A stretch of DNA of 64,000 nt from Fragilaria crotonensis (taxonomy: Eukaryota; Bacillariophyta; Fragilariophyceae; Fragilariales; Fragilariaceae): NCBI GenBank assembly GCA_022925895.1, contig JAKSYS010000043.1, forward strand, positions 62,001-126,000. Reading direction: 5' to 3'. Shown piece by piece: positions 20,277 to 30,848 of this stretch. Within the stretch, counting starts at the first letter, position 1. Every line of letters starts with the position of its first letter. The notes beneath the pieces are model-generated. The model saw only the letters and a program-made list of their open reading frames with translations. It did no database searches and was not told the origin of the DNA. The translations under genes were made by a program, and so were the position numbers.

Positions 20277-22171
20277 GATTGCTGATTGTTTTGGGTACGA
20301 AGGTAAAACAAGAACGAACACACGTGATAGTTGTCAATCGAATTTGTTCACGTGTCCCGTAACGTGATGCATGTGTTCTGCAAGTTCGAATCCTTTTTGA
20401 ACGCACAGCCGGAGAACCCAGAACAACAGAATTCTTCTGTTTAAAAAAGAATCTTAGTATGCATATCATACGTGCTGGAGGCACTGTACACTGCAGTACC
20501 GATACTACTGGTACCGGTACAAGTAGAAGGTCGTTGAAAGATAGTCCAGAGTCCAGAGAACTGGAGTACTCGGAGTACTAGTACCAGGTACTCAACGAGT
20601 ACTCGAGACCAGAGTATGATTCCAGTATACCAGTATTCCAATGCATACCGTAGATGCGAGTCGGAGTTGGGAGATGGGACTTTGGGACTTCGGACTGTTC
20701 AAGAATCGACAAGCGAATCATGTGTCGTGTGAGTCGTGTGTCCTGCGAGATTGTGTGATACTGGTATTCGAGTACTGTACGAGGGTTCAGCGAGAACTAC
20801 TGTTTACTGTGTCCATGAATGAGACAACTACCTTGTCTTCTTCTTTCTACTTATCCAACATGTACTTATCCAACATGTCCCAAGTCTATTCTCTTGGGGA
20901 AAGGAGGTAACCCAGCCTTCACTTTCGTATCTAATTAAACCCACCATTGTTGCTGTTGTGGAAAGACATTCCGTGTCAAGCCAAGTATTTCTAATACATC
21001 CCATGCCACAATACGGCATGGTTGACAGCTCAGCACACGAATGTTTTGATGCTACTGGTGCTGAGGCATGAAGACAGCAATCAAACTAGAAGTCCTGAAG
21101 ATTTACTCTTGTCCTTTCTGCATATACCAGTGGCTTCAAGCATGGGCATCACTCGGATTGAGATTTAAACTTGCCGAACGGAACATTTTATTCATGCATG
21201 CCTATGACAAATGCAACTTTGTGAGGAGTGGTGCAACAAATTCGGCACTCAGTTAAAGATTGGCATGCCAATAATCTCAAGTTAGCAATTGATGAAATGT
21301 TGGCCTACAATTATCTCATTGAAGGTGCTATACTGAACTTGAATGAGAGACTCTCGACTCTCGATGCTGCCACTAGACATGGGACATCACTAGCTGACTT
21401 TCATTTTTGCAGCAAAGTTAGCTACCGGTAGATTCGAAGATGGTGTCAAATTGAAGGAGCATGAATCACGTCACCATGATACAGCATGCAGACGGAGATT
21501 TGAAGCAATCAAGGAAAATGTTATGTTATTTTAATTTAGTGGCATGACGACACACACTTCCGGTAGTAGCCAGTAAAACATCAGTGCGTCTCATTATCCT
21601 ACAGCCATACTCCGTATTAAATTGCTTTTTGTGTATGCGTCCGTGTATGTGTTAGTGTATTACGGAGTATGACCACTGACCACTCTGGGCTCTGGGGTAC
21701 TGTCGTATTGTCACGACAGCGTCCTACGTTACTGAAGTACAATACTGTAGAGATTCAATGTTACTACCGGTAGATCTGGAATAATAATGTAAGAATTTGC
21801 AGTAAACAGGTTGCTTCAGTAATGCTACTTGTACTTCGTACTAGTACCCTGGTACGAGTACAAGTACTGTAAAACCTAACGTGCGCCAATAGGCATAGTA
21901 CTCCAGTACTACAGTAGAGATGATGAACGCCGAATAATTCAAAGAATACGGTACTAGTACTAGAGTACACGGTATGCATACAAGTTTTTCCAATTCGAAG
22001 TAGTACTTTACACGAATTTACTGGAGTACAGCACCACTACACCGGAGTGTCGTAGTTCGTAGGCGAGTTGAACTGAGGGGGACGGGTCCATCTTAGCATA
22101 ATAAAATCATTCAACCGACTCACGACGGCTGCGTGTGATTGCGTGGGGAACAAACCTGCATACCTCCCGTC
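20277..22171. other. Intergenic, GTAC-rich tracts and possible coding fossil
   Basis: 20470-20640 and 21830-22030 are dense in GTAC words. 20990-21540 is AT-rich with two frames (21068-21256 and 21228-21431, +) that read like degraded protein (one with CPFCIY and HAYDKCNF), but I cannot name a family. A partial copy of the dispersed repeat lies near 21640-21705. The last 100 bases before 22172 are the probable promoter of the Rab gene. Confidence 0.45.
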
Positions 22172-23103
22172 ATGGCTGCTCCTCCTCCGCAAGGTTTCCC
22201 GTATGACAACTTGTTCAAGATTCTAATCATCGGCGACGCCGCAACGGGAAAGGTAAGAATCTGTCTCTCTTGCGTGTCCTGTAGTGTGTGACTTCCTGCT
22301 GCGCCCTCTACCTTCCACGCTCCACACACCAGCTACTCATTTCGTATTTGATGCTGGAGTACAAGTGCTTCAGCATTCGTACTTATTGTCCTGATTTATG
22401 AAGTCGTTTCTCGATGACTCGATTGATTTGATCATTCGATTGCTGGGTTTTACCATGGTCAATGACAATCAAACACGCTCTATCTCACTTTTCTTTAACG
22501 GGATCTGTTCTGACCAATAACAACCTACGCCTATGCCGGTAGTCATCAATGCTCCTGAGGTTCACGGACGATTCCTTCGATGAGCACATTCAATCAACTA
22601 TTGGGGTCGATTTCAAGGTAAAGCACTTAGATATTGGTGGCAAGAGAGTTAAGCTGACCATCTGGGACACTGCAGGACAAGAGCGTTTCAGAACGCTGAC
22701 GTCATCGTATTATCGAGGTGCTCATGGCGTATGTTTCGTCTACGATGTTACGAGAACCGATACTTTTGAGAATTTGGATCAATGGCTCAAAGAAGTGCAT
22801 CTGTACGCTCCGAACAACGGAGAATCTGTAGTTAAACTCTTGGTGGGAAACAAGATTGATTTGGATAGGAAGGTACCAAGGGAAGAGGCTGAAGCGTGGG
22901 CGAGGGCGCATGGAATGCTGTTTTTGGAGGCGTCTGCGAAGACAAAGCTGGGCATTCGACAGTGTTTCATGGAGTTGGTGCAAAAAATTCTAGAGGATCC
23001 GGAGTTACTTGCTACCACTGCTCCAGGACAGAAACCGAAGGTTCAGATCAGACCGCAGGTCGGTCGACCCAATCAAACTTCTTTTGACGATGGGTGCTGC
23101 TAG
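22172..23103 (+). CDS. Rab GTPase, Rab18/RabC-like
   Basis: Two exons (22172-22252 and 22543-23103) join over a 290-nt intron exactly inside the P-loop: IIGDAATGK then [12 protein letters not shown]. Other G motifs are visible: switch [29 protein letters not shown] and EASAKTK. The protein ends FDDGCC, a prenylation signal. The switch I sequence and [22 protein letters not shown] are closest to Rab18 / plant RabC. Rab18 acts at the ER and lipid droplets, which would suit the neighbouring ER genes, but the subfamily is my reading by eye. Length (about 213 residues) is normal. Confidence 0.88.
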
Positions 23104-23161
23104 CCTTGCATCCATGACAGGGAACATGGTGCCGCATTAATTTACAAAATAGCGACGCAAC

Positions 23162-24276
23162 TTAGATTTCAGGTTCGTCGTCATCGCCCTCGTCCTCGTC
23201 TTCATCATCTTCGAAATCTAAATCATCCAAGTCGTCGTCATCTTCAAGGTCGAAAAGCTCTTCATCAATATCAAGTTCGTCGGCAGCCTTCTCCATTTCC
23301 TCCAAATTCTTGCCTTTTGCCGCTGAAGTGCATAAACCCGGTGATACGTCCACTCTTATCTTCCTTCTTTTCACCCTTGTGTTTCTTCCCAACATCTGTC
23401 TGTGCTTCTTCCTCTGCAGCCTTTTCGGCCATCTCTTTTTCGAAGGCAGCGCGCCAAGCGTCAAAATTTTCCTTTGTGCAAGGCGTTCCTTCTGTCCGTC
23501 GTTTTCGCACGAGCTGTTCTTCAGCCTCAGCCTGACTGATCTCTTCTTCTTTTTTCTGGGCTTCAAACTCGCGCTCCGACAGTTTCTAAACAAAGATAGG
23601 TACCATGGGTTAGAAAAGAAATGTAGCTCCAGATATTATACCACCCTCTCAGGTCGTCACTATGACCGCCTTGACGGCGACCAAGCGAACGAAGATAACA
23701 AGGACAGTATCTTGTCCACGCAGTAACTCTAGCAAGCAATGAAGTAGCTGTCATCATACAGAGAGAAAAAGCCTTCGCATAAAGCAGATATTGCTTGCCG
23801 TTAAAAAAACAATCACATCAACAGCGTCTGCTTACCTTCTTTTGCTCGTCCTCTTTAGCTCTGCGCATCATTTGGGCATGCATCGACGCGTCGTCTAGTC
23901 CCTTGACGTTGTTATCTGCTAGCCATTCACGCAGCACTTCGCAGATGGTAAAGATGGCGGGCATGCCCTCATTATTTCTTGATTCTTCCATCGCCAAATC
24001 CAACAATTGCAATCTGTGCTCATCGCCCAAACCTTTCACAAGTTCAATGTCGAGGTCTGGCAGGCTTTCAGGATACTCCAGCGGTATCGTAGCAATCAGT
24101 CTTATTCCAACGAAATTCTGAGAGTCTTCCTCATCTTCATCTCCACCGCAATCGACCGGTAGCAGCTTCACGGCCCATTTAAATGGCTGTTCTCCGCATA
24201 GCACTTCGAACGCCTGGTCAAAAATCGCTTGCAAGGCCTCCGCCTCCATCTCTTGCTCCTCTCGGTGTTCTGACAT
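23162..24276 (-). CDS. RWD-domain protein, RWDD1/GIR2 (DFRP2)-like
   Basis: Exon 1 (23836-24276) encodes an RWD domain: EAEALQAIFDQAFEVL near the start, then IPLEYPESLPDLDIE and MPAIFTICEVLREWLADN. Exon 2 begins at 23585 (intron 23586-23835, 250 nt) with KLSEREFEAQKKEEE, an alpha-helical charged linker with GTPCTKENFDAWRAAFEKEM. The acidic C-terminus (NLEEMEKAADELDIDEELFD then Asp/Glu runs) lies in another frame. A 52-nt GT-AG intron at 23323-23374 restores the frame; this is inferred. In other eukaryotes RWDD1/GIR2 proteins bind DRG GTPases or Gcn1 and tune translation. Alternatively the frame change is a sequence error. Confidence 0.8.
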
Positions 24277-24737
24277 TATTTTCTACTAGGTGTAACTTTG
24301 TAGTATATTGAGATAGAGATGTAGTTTGAGGTTGGCCTCTTGATTGCTTTGCTTGTTTTAGTATCGTTCTCCTTGGCCGTTGCTGTGTCCACAAGTCATG
24401 ATTTGTGGGCTGCACTGTGGTTCCTGATTAAGTTGCTCTCTCTATCATAGAGACTCTGGACAGCTGGAGTACTGTATGCTAGCTAGTACTGAGTAGTACA
24501 TCGAGTACTGGTACTAGTGCTCGGAGACTCGGAGTATTGTACTGGATATACTCTGCTACTGGTTCGTTGTCCACTGTTCCACCTTCCACCACTGTACTAC
24601 CGGGTACCGGGTACTGGAGTACTAAGTATTTGTAGTTGTAGTACCAGGTAGTACAATACGAAGGACTCCGAGTATAGGCATTTACCTGCACGAGAGTATT
24701 AGGCTTTCCCATAAATTGAACTTTGAACTATCACCAG
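24277..24737. other. Intergenic, GTAC-rich
   Basis: 24470-24680 is dense in GTAC words. The region serves as upstream DNA for the RWD gene and as 3' flank of the RlmH gene. No gene seen. Confidence 0.5.
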
Positions 24738-25310
24738 CTACTTGTGATAACCAGAGCCTTTGCGTATCTCCGACGCCCTATAGATTTGTTCCATCAGGAT
24801 TGTTCGTGCAAACTGGTGTGTGAATGTCATAGGGCTCAACGAAATCAGCATGCCATTTGAAACACTATCCTTGAGTTCAGGTGGCAACCCAGGAGCACCC
24901 CCAATAACGAACACCACGCGACTTCCTCCTTCCTCCATCCAAGAGAAAAGGTCGTCGCTGAACTGTTCACTTGACCTCATTTTCCCAATTGGGTCCATCA
25001 GTATGATCGTATGACCCTTCTCCTTGTCTGACAGCACCCCCTTGATCAATTCCGAATCGTTCTTGTGCCACAACGTTTCAATGTCGAGATTAGAAGGCCG
25101 TAACCTCGTTTCGTACATGGAATAGGCATCCTCAAGCCATTTTTCGCTCCCGTTCTTTCGACCCACAATTCGAATCTTCACAGACATACCCATTGTCAGC
25201 CGAGGAAAATGAACGGACGCCCTCTCGCTCGGAATCTTGACACCAGTGAACATCGATGTCATCCAGGCATCACAGCCCAGAAAGAATAGACATGATATCA
25301 ACAATCTCAT
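24738..25310 (-). CDS. rlmH: 23S rRNA pseudouridine methyltransferase RlmH-like (SPOUT), plastid-targeted
   Basis: Starts at ATG 25310 with a signal-like MRLLISCLFFLGCDAW, followed by a Ser/Arg-rich stretch. The mature part starts near MSVKIRIVGRKNG and shows the SPOUT-class RlmH signature: TIILMDPIGK, VVFVIGGAPGLPPE, then SLSPMTFTHQFARTILMEQI and YRASEIRKGSGYHK. In bacteria RlmH methylates pseudouridine 1915 of 23S rRNA. The N-terminal leader points to an organelle ribosome, probably the plastid. Total length of 190 residues equals the bacterial enzyme (about 155) plus a leader. Confidence 0.9.
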   Translation of the reverse strand: MRLLISCLFFLGCDAWMTSMFTGVKIPSERASVHFPRLTMGMSVKIRIVGRKNGSEKWLEDAYSMYETRLRPSNLDIETLWHKNDSELIKGVLSDKEKGHTIILMDPIGKMRSSEQFSDDLFSWMEEGGSRVVFVIGGAPGLPPELKDSVSNGMLISLSPMTFTHQFARTILMEQIYRASEIRKGSGYHK

Positions 25311-25760
25311 CGTAAATGAGGTCCCAAGGCTATGATCATGCTGGCTAGTGCACCGGACAGTGATGTACTCAGTACTCCCGTTCTATGCTTCAGACTTCTG
25401 ACTGTGATGTGCTTGACGTCGGCATCAGTTGGGAATGCGGAGATAAAGGAGCTCTACTACCAGTAGGAAGTAGGAACTGATGAGGAAGTTTGTTTACATG
25501 TTCGTACAGTACCAGGTACCTGGTACAGGTGCGAGTACTTTTTCCGGAGTACTTGTACTGTATGTACAATGTACAATGTACATCCACTGGATGTACCCAT
25601 TACCCATGTCCCATGTCCCATGTCCCATGTCCCATGGGTCATGGGTCCCATGTCCCATGTGCCATGTGGCCATGTGACATCCCATGTGCCCATGTGGCTT
25701 GTGCCTGTACGCCAGTGCGACATGACGTATATTTTATGCTCGAACTCGAGCGTAGGGAAT
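25311..25760. other. Intergenic with CCCATGT minisatellite
   Basis: About 25600-25700 is a 7-bp repeat, CCCATGT with small variants, roughly 10 units long. GTAC words are dense at 25490-25580. No gene is seen. Confidence 0.6.
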
Positions 25761-26091
25761 TATCCTACTATATTATAAATTAATTGTGTGCGTGTGTGCG
25801 TGCGTGCGTCCGTCTGTTACGGAGTATGACCACTCTGGGGTACTGGATCAAATGAATACTGTCTCATACTCGGAGTATGATATATGTCATACATGCATAC
25901 TGGAGTACTCCGTAAGCGATGTCGGTAAGATTTGCATATACGTAGTTGCGTCAGTGCGTGCGTCTGTTACGGAGTATGACCACTCTGGGGTACTGCACTA
26001 CTTGCGTATAGTACTGAACTGTACAAACAGTACACACAACCGTGCACAACCCATACCGTACACGTATTCCAAAAGTCCGACCAATTGGGAG
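25761..26091. repeat. Dispersed repeat, copy B
   Basis: About 330 bp matching 14643-14942. It carries two insertions relative to that copy (near 25850-25885 and 26010-26030). It ends about 14 bases before the pogo element. Confidence 0.8.
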
Positions 26092-26357
26092 GTACTGTAC
26101 CCACTACCGTAATTACCGGCAGTTACACTCCACCGGGAGATAAACTCCAAGGACGGAATTTTTGGAACATCCTATGGTACGCAGACTGCTTGGAGTTAAG
26201 CTCCACGTAAAACTTATACTATGGCATCGTAAGGCATTTCGGTTTTAGATACGTTTTGTGCGTTGCAGTTCCACGACGTTGCGCAGCACTTGATTGAGAG
26301 CACACATCATCAAACATATTGTTGATTCAATCTACATTACATACATTGTCGTTCTCC

Positions 26358-27116
26358 ATGTCTTACCACCCAAGTGGAATCACCATTGAAATTGTAGGCA
26401 CTGAAGCCAGTGGCAATGGTAGAACATGTGATGCTCACGATGTTTGTGGAAATATCTTGTCGGATGACGTCGTTGTGAGGCTCCGCAAGGTGCAGATTTT
26501 GAGTGACAGAGGAGTGGAGGAAACTGCGATTGCGGCATACTTGGTGTCAGACGGCATTGATCAATGTCGGGTTGGCTTCCTTCAGCGGCACTTAGTGCCG
26601 CACGCAAAGAACTATGATGGCGTATTGGCTCAGATAACAGAGGTTTACGGAAGCGATAGTGAGAGCCCCAGCAAACGAAAAAGGTATCATCATAATCGTG
26701 GGTGTTGTCTTGCTGCAATCATCTCATACATTCCACCAACACCAACAGGTTCTGCTACATCATCTGCTCCTAACCTTGATCTGGCTCCAGCGGCCAAACG
26801 CAGCAGCAACTACAATGCTCAAGATGAAGCACAAAAAAGAAGTAGTATGGCAGGAGAGACCTCGGAAGACGAGGATGTGTCAATGGCATCATTGTCTACC
26901 ACCACGGGTAACAGCAGCAACGCACAGAGAAAGAAGAAAGCCACAGATGCTGGTGATACAAAAACTGTACCAGCACCAGCAACAAAGAAGACCAAGAATG
27001 TATTGCCGACAGTCATCACAACACCACAAGTGCTTCACCCAAAGACTCGGTCATGGTTCAGCGACAATAGCAGGGATGAAGACTATGTTCCAGGAGAAGA
27101 GAGCTCTTGTAGTTAG
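26358..27116 (+). CDS. Second ORF of the pogo element, unknown accessory protein
   Basis: 252 residues from ATG 26358. The N-terminal third looks folded, with VCGNILSDDVVVRLRKVQIL, GVEETAIAAYLVSDGIDQC and RVGFLQRHLVPHAKNYDGVL. The rest is low-complexity, with an Arg/Lys patch (SPSKRKRYHHNRG), Thr/Ala/Ser/Pro stretches, an acidic SEDEDVSM block and a second Lys-rich patch (RKKKATDAG). This suggests a nuclear, possibly DNA-binding protein. It overlaps no other frame of note and lies wholly inside the terminal repeats. I do not recognise the family. It could be a transposition cofactor or a captured host sequence. Confidence 0.65.
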   Translation: MSYHPSGITIEIVGTEASGNGRTCDAHDVCGNILSDDVVVRLRKVQILSDRGVEETAIAAYLVSDGIDQCRVGFLQRHLVPHAKNYDGVLAQITEVYGSDSESPSKRKRYHHNRGCCLAAIISYIPPTPTGSATSSAPNLDLAPAAKRSSNYNAQDEAQKRSSMAGETSEDEDVSMASLSTTTGNSSNAQRKKKATDAGDTKTVPAPATKKTKNVLPTVITTPQVLHPKTRSWFSDNSRDEDYVPGEESSCS

Positions 27117-27318
27117 AATTAAACACGTAGCTAATTTACAACATGGCAGCGGTAGTTAAATTCGTATCATCATTCGTATGAAATCATCATTAGTTTCGCT
27201 CGAATAGGCCAAAGTCTCTGATGATCATCATTGTAGTAGGGTACTACTCGAATGACCAATTGATTGTCCTTGCTACTATACTAATATGCAAAAAACTATT
27301 AGTCCAGCATGATGCTGT

Positions 27319-28644
27319 TTAGTTGCCTGCAGCTGCGGCCGCAGCAGGCGGGGCAGTCTCCCGGAACCATGTGTAGTTTCCATGTCGCCATGAATTGAAA
27401 ACTATGTTTTGCGTTAAGTCATTTGCTGCATTCAGAGTCCACTGAACAATATCAGCCCTTGAAGGCGGTGACGTTGTTCCAGAAAGGGTACCTTCGTTAA
27501 TCATCCACGCTTCCCACTGTCTTCGAATACGGTCTTTAAAAGGCTTATTCACCCCGATGTCAACTGGTTGACATAAAGGTGTGCAGCCGCCAGGGATATG
27601 CTCCACTTCAACACCCAAATCTTGGATTCTTGCAACAACCGATGCCATCATGTGGCATCGGTAAGAATCAAGAAAAAGGATTGGGACAATTCCCTCCGGA
27701 GCCGTTGCAATGTACGGTTGTAGCACCTTCGAAACCCACATCATCATCACTTCTTCATCCATCCACGCGTTTCCCTGACATGCATAAACCATGTCGCTTG
27801 TATAACCAGGAAATTCATTTCGTACAATCCGACCATTTGGAGTTCCTTTGAAAACCAGTAGTGGCTTCAGAATCTTACCGGATGCTGTCACTGTCATAGC
27901 AAACGTTGCACGCTTCGTATCGTTTGTTGATTTCCGAATGTGCACGGTTCGACGACCGACAACCTCCAATGTCTTGTTGTTATTGTAGGTAAATGGGATC
28001 GGCGTTTGATCCATATTCAAGATGTAATCTTGATGCCGGGAAGGCTGATCCGCAACTTTTGGTCGAGCAACTGATATCATGTAATCCAAAGCCTCTGCGG
28101 CAGTTTCCGTGGGGGAGCGCTGAGATTCACGAGTTCCAAGTCTAAATACAAGACCGTGTGTTCGTACAAACCTCCTTGCAGCACTGTACTGTGCTGTTCT
28201 TGACTTTTGGCTGAATGCTGGACTGAGTTGCGCCGCTTTCATCATAACAATTGAAATTGAAACAGGCATTCCCTGTTCACGAAGTTCAAAAATATATCGC
28301 AGGAGCTCATCTTGTATTGGACCCAGCACAGTTGAACACGGGCCAGGACAAAGGCTTCTTGCCTTGCTGTTCTTTGCCTGTTGCATGGCATCTGCCTGTT
28401 TCGCCCATACACCGTACATGGTGTGATGGATGTTTAAATCCTCGCAAGCAGCCCGTTGACTCATCCCCATGTCGATCTTCCTTCGTACATTGCGTACGAT
28501 TGCAAGCTTTTCCAGTAATGAGAAGCGCCGTCGCCCCCTACTTACTGGTGGCGGAGGTGGGCGTGCCTCCGACCGTGATGGATGGATGGGCGTGGATTCC
28601 CCGATTGGTGTTGTTCTTGCAATGGCAGTACTGCTGCTGTCCAT
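27319..28644 (-). CDS. pogo-type transposase, DD35D
   Basis: 441 residues from ATG 28644. The N-terminal part is Pro/Ser/Arg-rich, then a psq-like helix-turn-helix (RRRFSLLEKLAIVRNVRRKI, with SQRAACEDLNIHHTMYGVWA) and a CENP-B-like DNA-binding region. The catalytic core has D1 in YILNMDQTPIPF, D2 in PILFLDSYRCHM, and D3 in CTPLCQPVDIGVNKPFK. There are 35 residues between the second and third aspartates, so DD35D. The enzyme cuts and pastes the element at TA sites. It ends at 27319-27321, next to the 3' end of the plus-strand ORF. Confidence 0.9.
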   Translation of the reverse strand: MDSSSTAIARTTPIGESTPIHPSRSEARPPPPPVSRGRRRFSLLEKLAIVRNVRRKIDMGMSQRAACEDLNIHHTMYGVWAKQADAMQQAKNSKARSLCPGPCSTVLGPIQDELLRYIFELREQGMPVSISIVMMKAAQLSPAFSQKSRTAQYSAARRFVRTHGLVFRLGTRESQRSPTETAAEALDYMISVARPKVADQPSRHQDYILNMDQTPIPFTYNNNKTLEVVGRRTVHIRKSTNDTKRATFAMTVTASGKILKPLLVFKGTPNGRIVRNEFPGYTSDMVYACQGNAWMDEEVMMMWVSKVLQPYIATAPEGIVPILFLDSYRCHMMASVVARIQDLGVEVEHIPGGCTPLCQPVDIGVNKPFKDRIRRQWEAWMINEGTLSGTTSPPSRADIVQWTLNAANDLTQNIVFNSWRHGNYTWFRETAPPAAAAAAGN

Positions 28645-28897
28645 TTGTTATTTTTATAATCATTGCAGCAGCTTGAGTGCCATCACGCCATCACTCGTTG
28701 GTCTTGGCGCGTATTTCTGTCTGTGGCGCGCCGCATGGTTTCAACTTTGGTGTTCAAACAAACCACGTTTTTTAGTGCTGTTTAACAAATTGGAATCTTG
28801 CATTTGACACATCGAGACTCTAAATAATTTCGGGACTTTAGCTCCATTTCACTAATTTTGTGCACAATTCCCGGTGCTTAACTGCCGGTAATTACGG

Positions 28898-30848
28898 TAG
28901 TAGGGTTTAACCAGTTTTGGACTTCTCCATATATGCATATTCTTGCTGAATAGATGTATGATCCCAGGTATGTACTGTTGTACCTTGTATGAATAGAGAG
29001 ATCCTCTTTTGAATTTTTACACTACAAATTTACAGAACTCCGGACCCAGTACCGGTTCTGGGTCCTCAGCTTCGTAAAATTGAGATTCAATTTTCCCTTA
29101 ACTTCATGAATTTTGGGGTCCTTTGGTAAATTTGAAGCCCGAATTTCCCTTCGACTTGACACTGAGCAAATTCCGTTCCACGTGTTTACTTTGGTCAGAA
29201 ATTACTTCCACGTGGAAAATGATTTGTGTACATCAGCATACGGCCTACTACTAGAGTTTGTTGACTTTTCATCTTGCTGCGCTACAGTACCGGTACAAGT
29301 ACTTGACATGAGGCGGCGCGGTTTGCATGTCACCGGGAGTTCGCTACACACAAAAATTGTATCTCGTATTTAGTCCTCATCGGAACTCGACGATGTCGTT
29401 CGCTATTGCGATGTGGTTGTTCTAAGAGCAACCACATCGCTATGTAGGTCATTCGATTGCCCTTGTTTCGAGTGATTCAACGGAAGAAACGACATCTATC
29501 TGCGGTGGCGTGGACACAAGAAATTTGACATCTTGTACTGAAGGCAGATGGATGTCGCTGGCTACGCATCGGCCACTGTATGTGGCTTAGCTCTGAAAGC
29601 AACACGGAGGATACCAATGCCCAAGTACTTCGGTGACAGTCAAGCTTGAAAAGTGACGTTTTGATCCAATGAAAGGAAACGATGCAAGAGGTCGGTCTTG
29701 TGGATGATTTCTACTTCCATAGAAACAGGCGAAACCTATCGCAGGCACTGGTGATTTCTTTGCTGGTTAAATCGACGATGACAACTGTGAAGTGGAATGC
29801 CAGTTGGACGCAACCTCACTCACTCCAGATTGCATGGACCAAACATCTTCAAATGAAGGATGTTCAACAGGACAGGCTGATCAAATTGAAAAGCAGGAAA
29901 TGAAGCTGCAAAAGCCGACACGTTCAAAAATTTTCAGCAGCATTTGTCAAAGGGCAGAAAACAGCGAAGGAACTAGAGTAGCAGTTGTGATAAATAGTCA
30001 ATCAAGATCCTACTTTTTATACTACGTACGAAGAGATTGCACAACACCGATGGACGGAGTGATGGAGTCGATGTATGTCATACTTGCTGTTGTATGATCT
30101 CAAAGACTCAAAGTAAGTGCGAGTCCGAGAGTCCAAGTGTTGTGAAAAAAACGGAATCTTGTTGAATGATACGAGAAATTTCGAAGGAATCTGAGTAGTG
30201 AAATTCATCTTGTATTTTCTAAAAAGAGGACATGAATTTACAATGTAAATTACTGCAACAAAAAGACGCCAAATCTTCGTAAGGTTACGGGTTCCATTCT
30301 GTAAACAATAAAAAGAGGATCTCTCTAATACCTTTTATGTACTGTTCATATCATCTTCTGCGCATGATATGCACACCAATATAGTATGATAGTATGTCAT
30401 ATTTCCAGTACTTGTACTGTATGTCGGATGCGTTACTCGGAACTCGGAACTCGGAACTCGGAGTACTGTATGCGGCATATGTACAGTATCACAGTTTGTA
30501 CTTTGTATTTGTACTCGAGTATTACGTTTAGTACTCGAGTATGACAGTACGGTACCCTGATCTGACCAACACAACACGTGGAACGAAAGGAATCATCCTC
30601 GTAGAATCACCCGTCCCTTTCCAACGATTTCCAGGCACATTATGTACTGAATGTGAAAAGATACTAAAATGAAGACTCCTTCGAGTTAGGAGAACACCCG
30701 GAAGTTGATGTGGAACTCACACCTGGCACTACCTGACCCTGCAGTATCCTTCCTCACGTAGAAGTTGAAGTTGGTGTCCCCCAACCCCCCAACTGCGTCG
30801 GTCGAAGTTTGAACACTCTCCGACGTATCATATGCACAAGAAGAAAAG
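28898..30848. other. Intergenic region, no supported gene
   Basis: AT-rich non-coding DNA with small frames only (29113-29373, 29682-29903, 29792-30097), none with protein signature. It includes a strong hairpin (29408-29440) and GTAC-rich tracts near 30400-30560. The last 150 bases are probably the HMBS promoter. Confidence 0.5.
29408..29440. other. Perfect 12-bp hairpin
   Basis: GCGATGTGGTTG (29408-29419), a 9-base loop, then its exact reverse complement to 29440. It could be a small RNA precursor, a terminator-like structure, or a remnant of an inverted repeat. No flanking gene explains it. Confidence 0.5.

Larger units (their letters stand above)
26107..28897. mobile_element. pogo-type (Tc1/mariner superfamily) DNA transposon, 2791 bp
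   Basis: Inverted terminal repeats CCGTAATTACCGGCAGTTA at 26107-26125 and, inverted, at 28879-28897 are identical over 19 bp and continue less perfectly for some 15 bp. They are flanked on both sides by TA (26105-26106 and 28898-28899), the pogo/mariner target duplication. Inside lie a full-length transposase gene on the minus strand and a second ORF on the plus strand, pointing toward each other. Both frames are open, so the element looks capable of having moved recently. Confidence 0.88.

Noticed and set aside
20385-20394. GTTCGAATCC, a tRNA T-loop-like word
   Set aside because: The flanking bases do not form the T stem or acceptor stem on either strand.
26682-26746. Possible 65-nt GT-AG intron in the pogo accessory ORF
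   Set aside because: Removing it shifts the frame into early stops; the unspliced frame is fully open.
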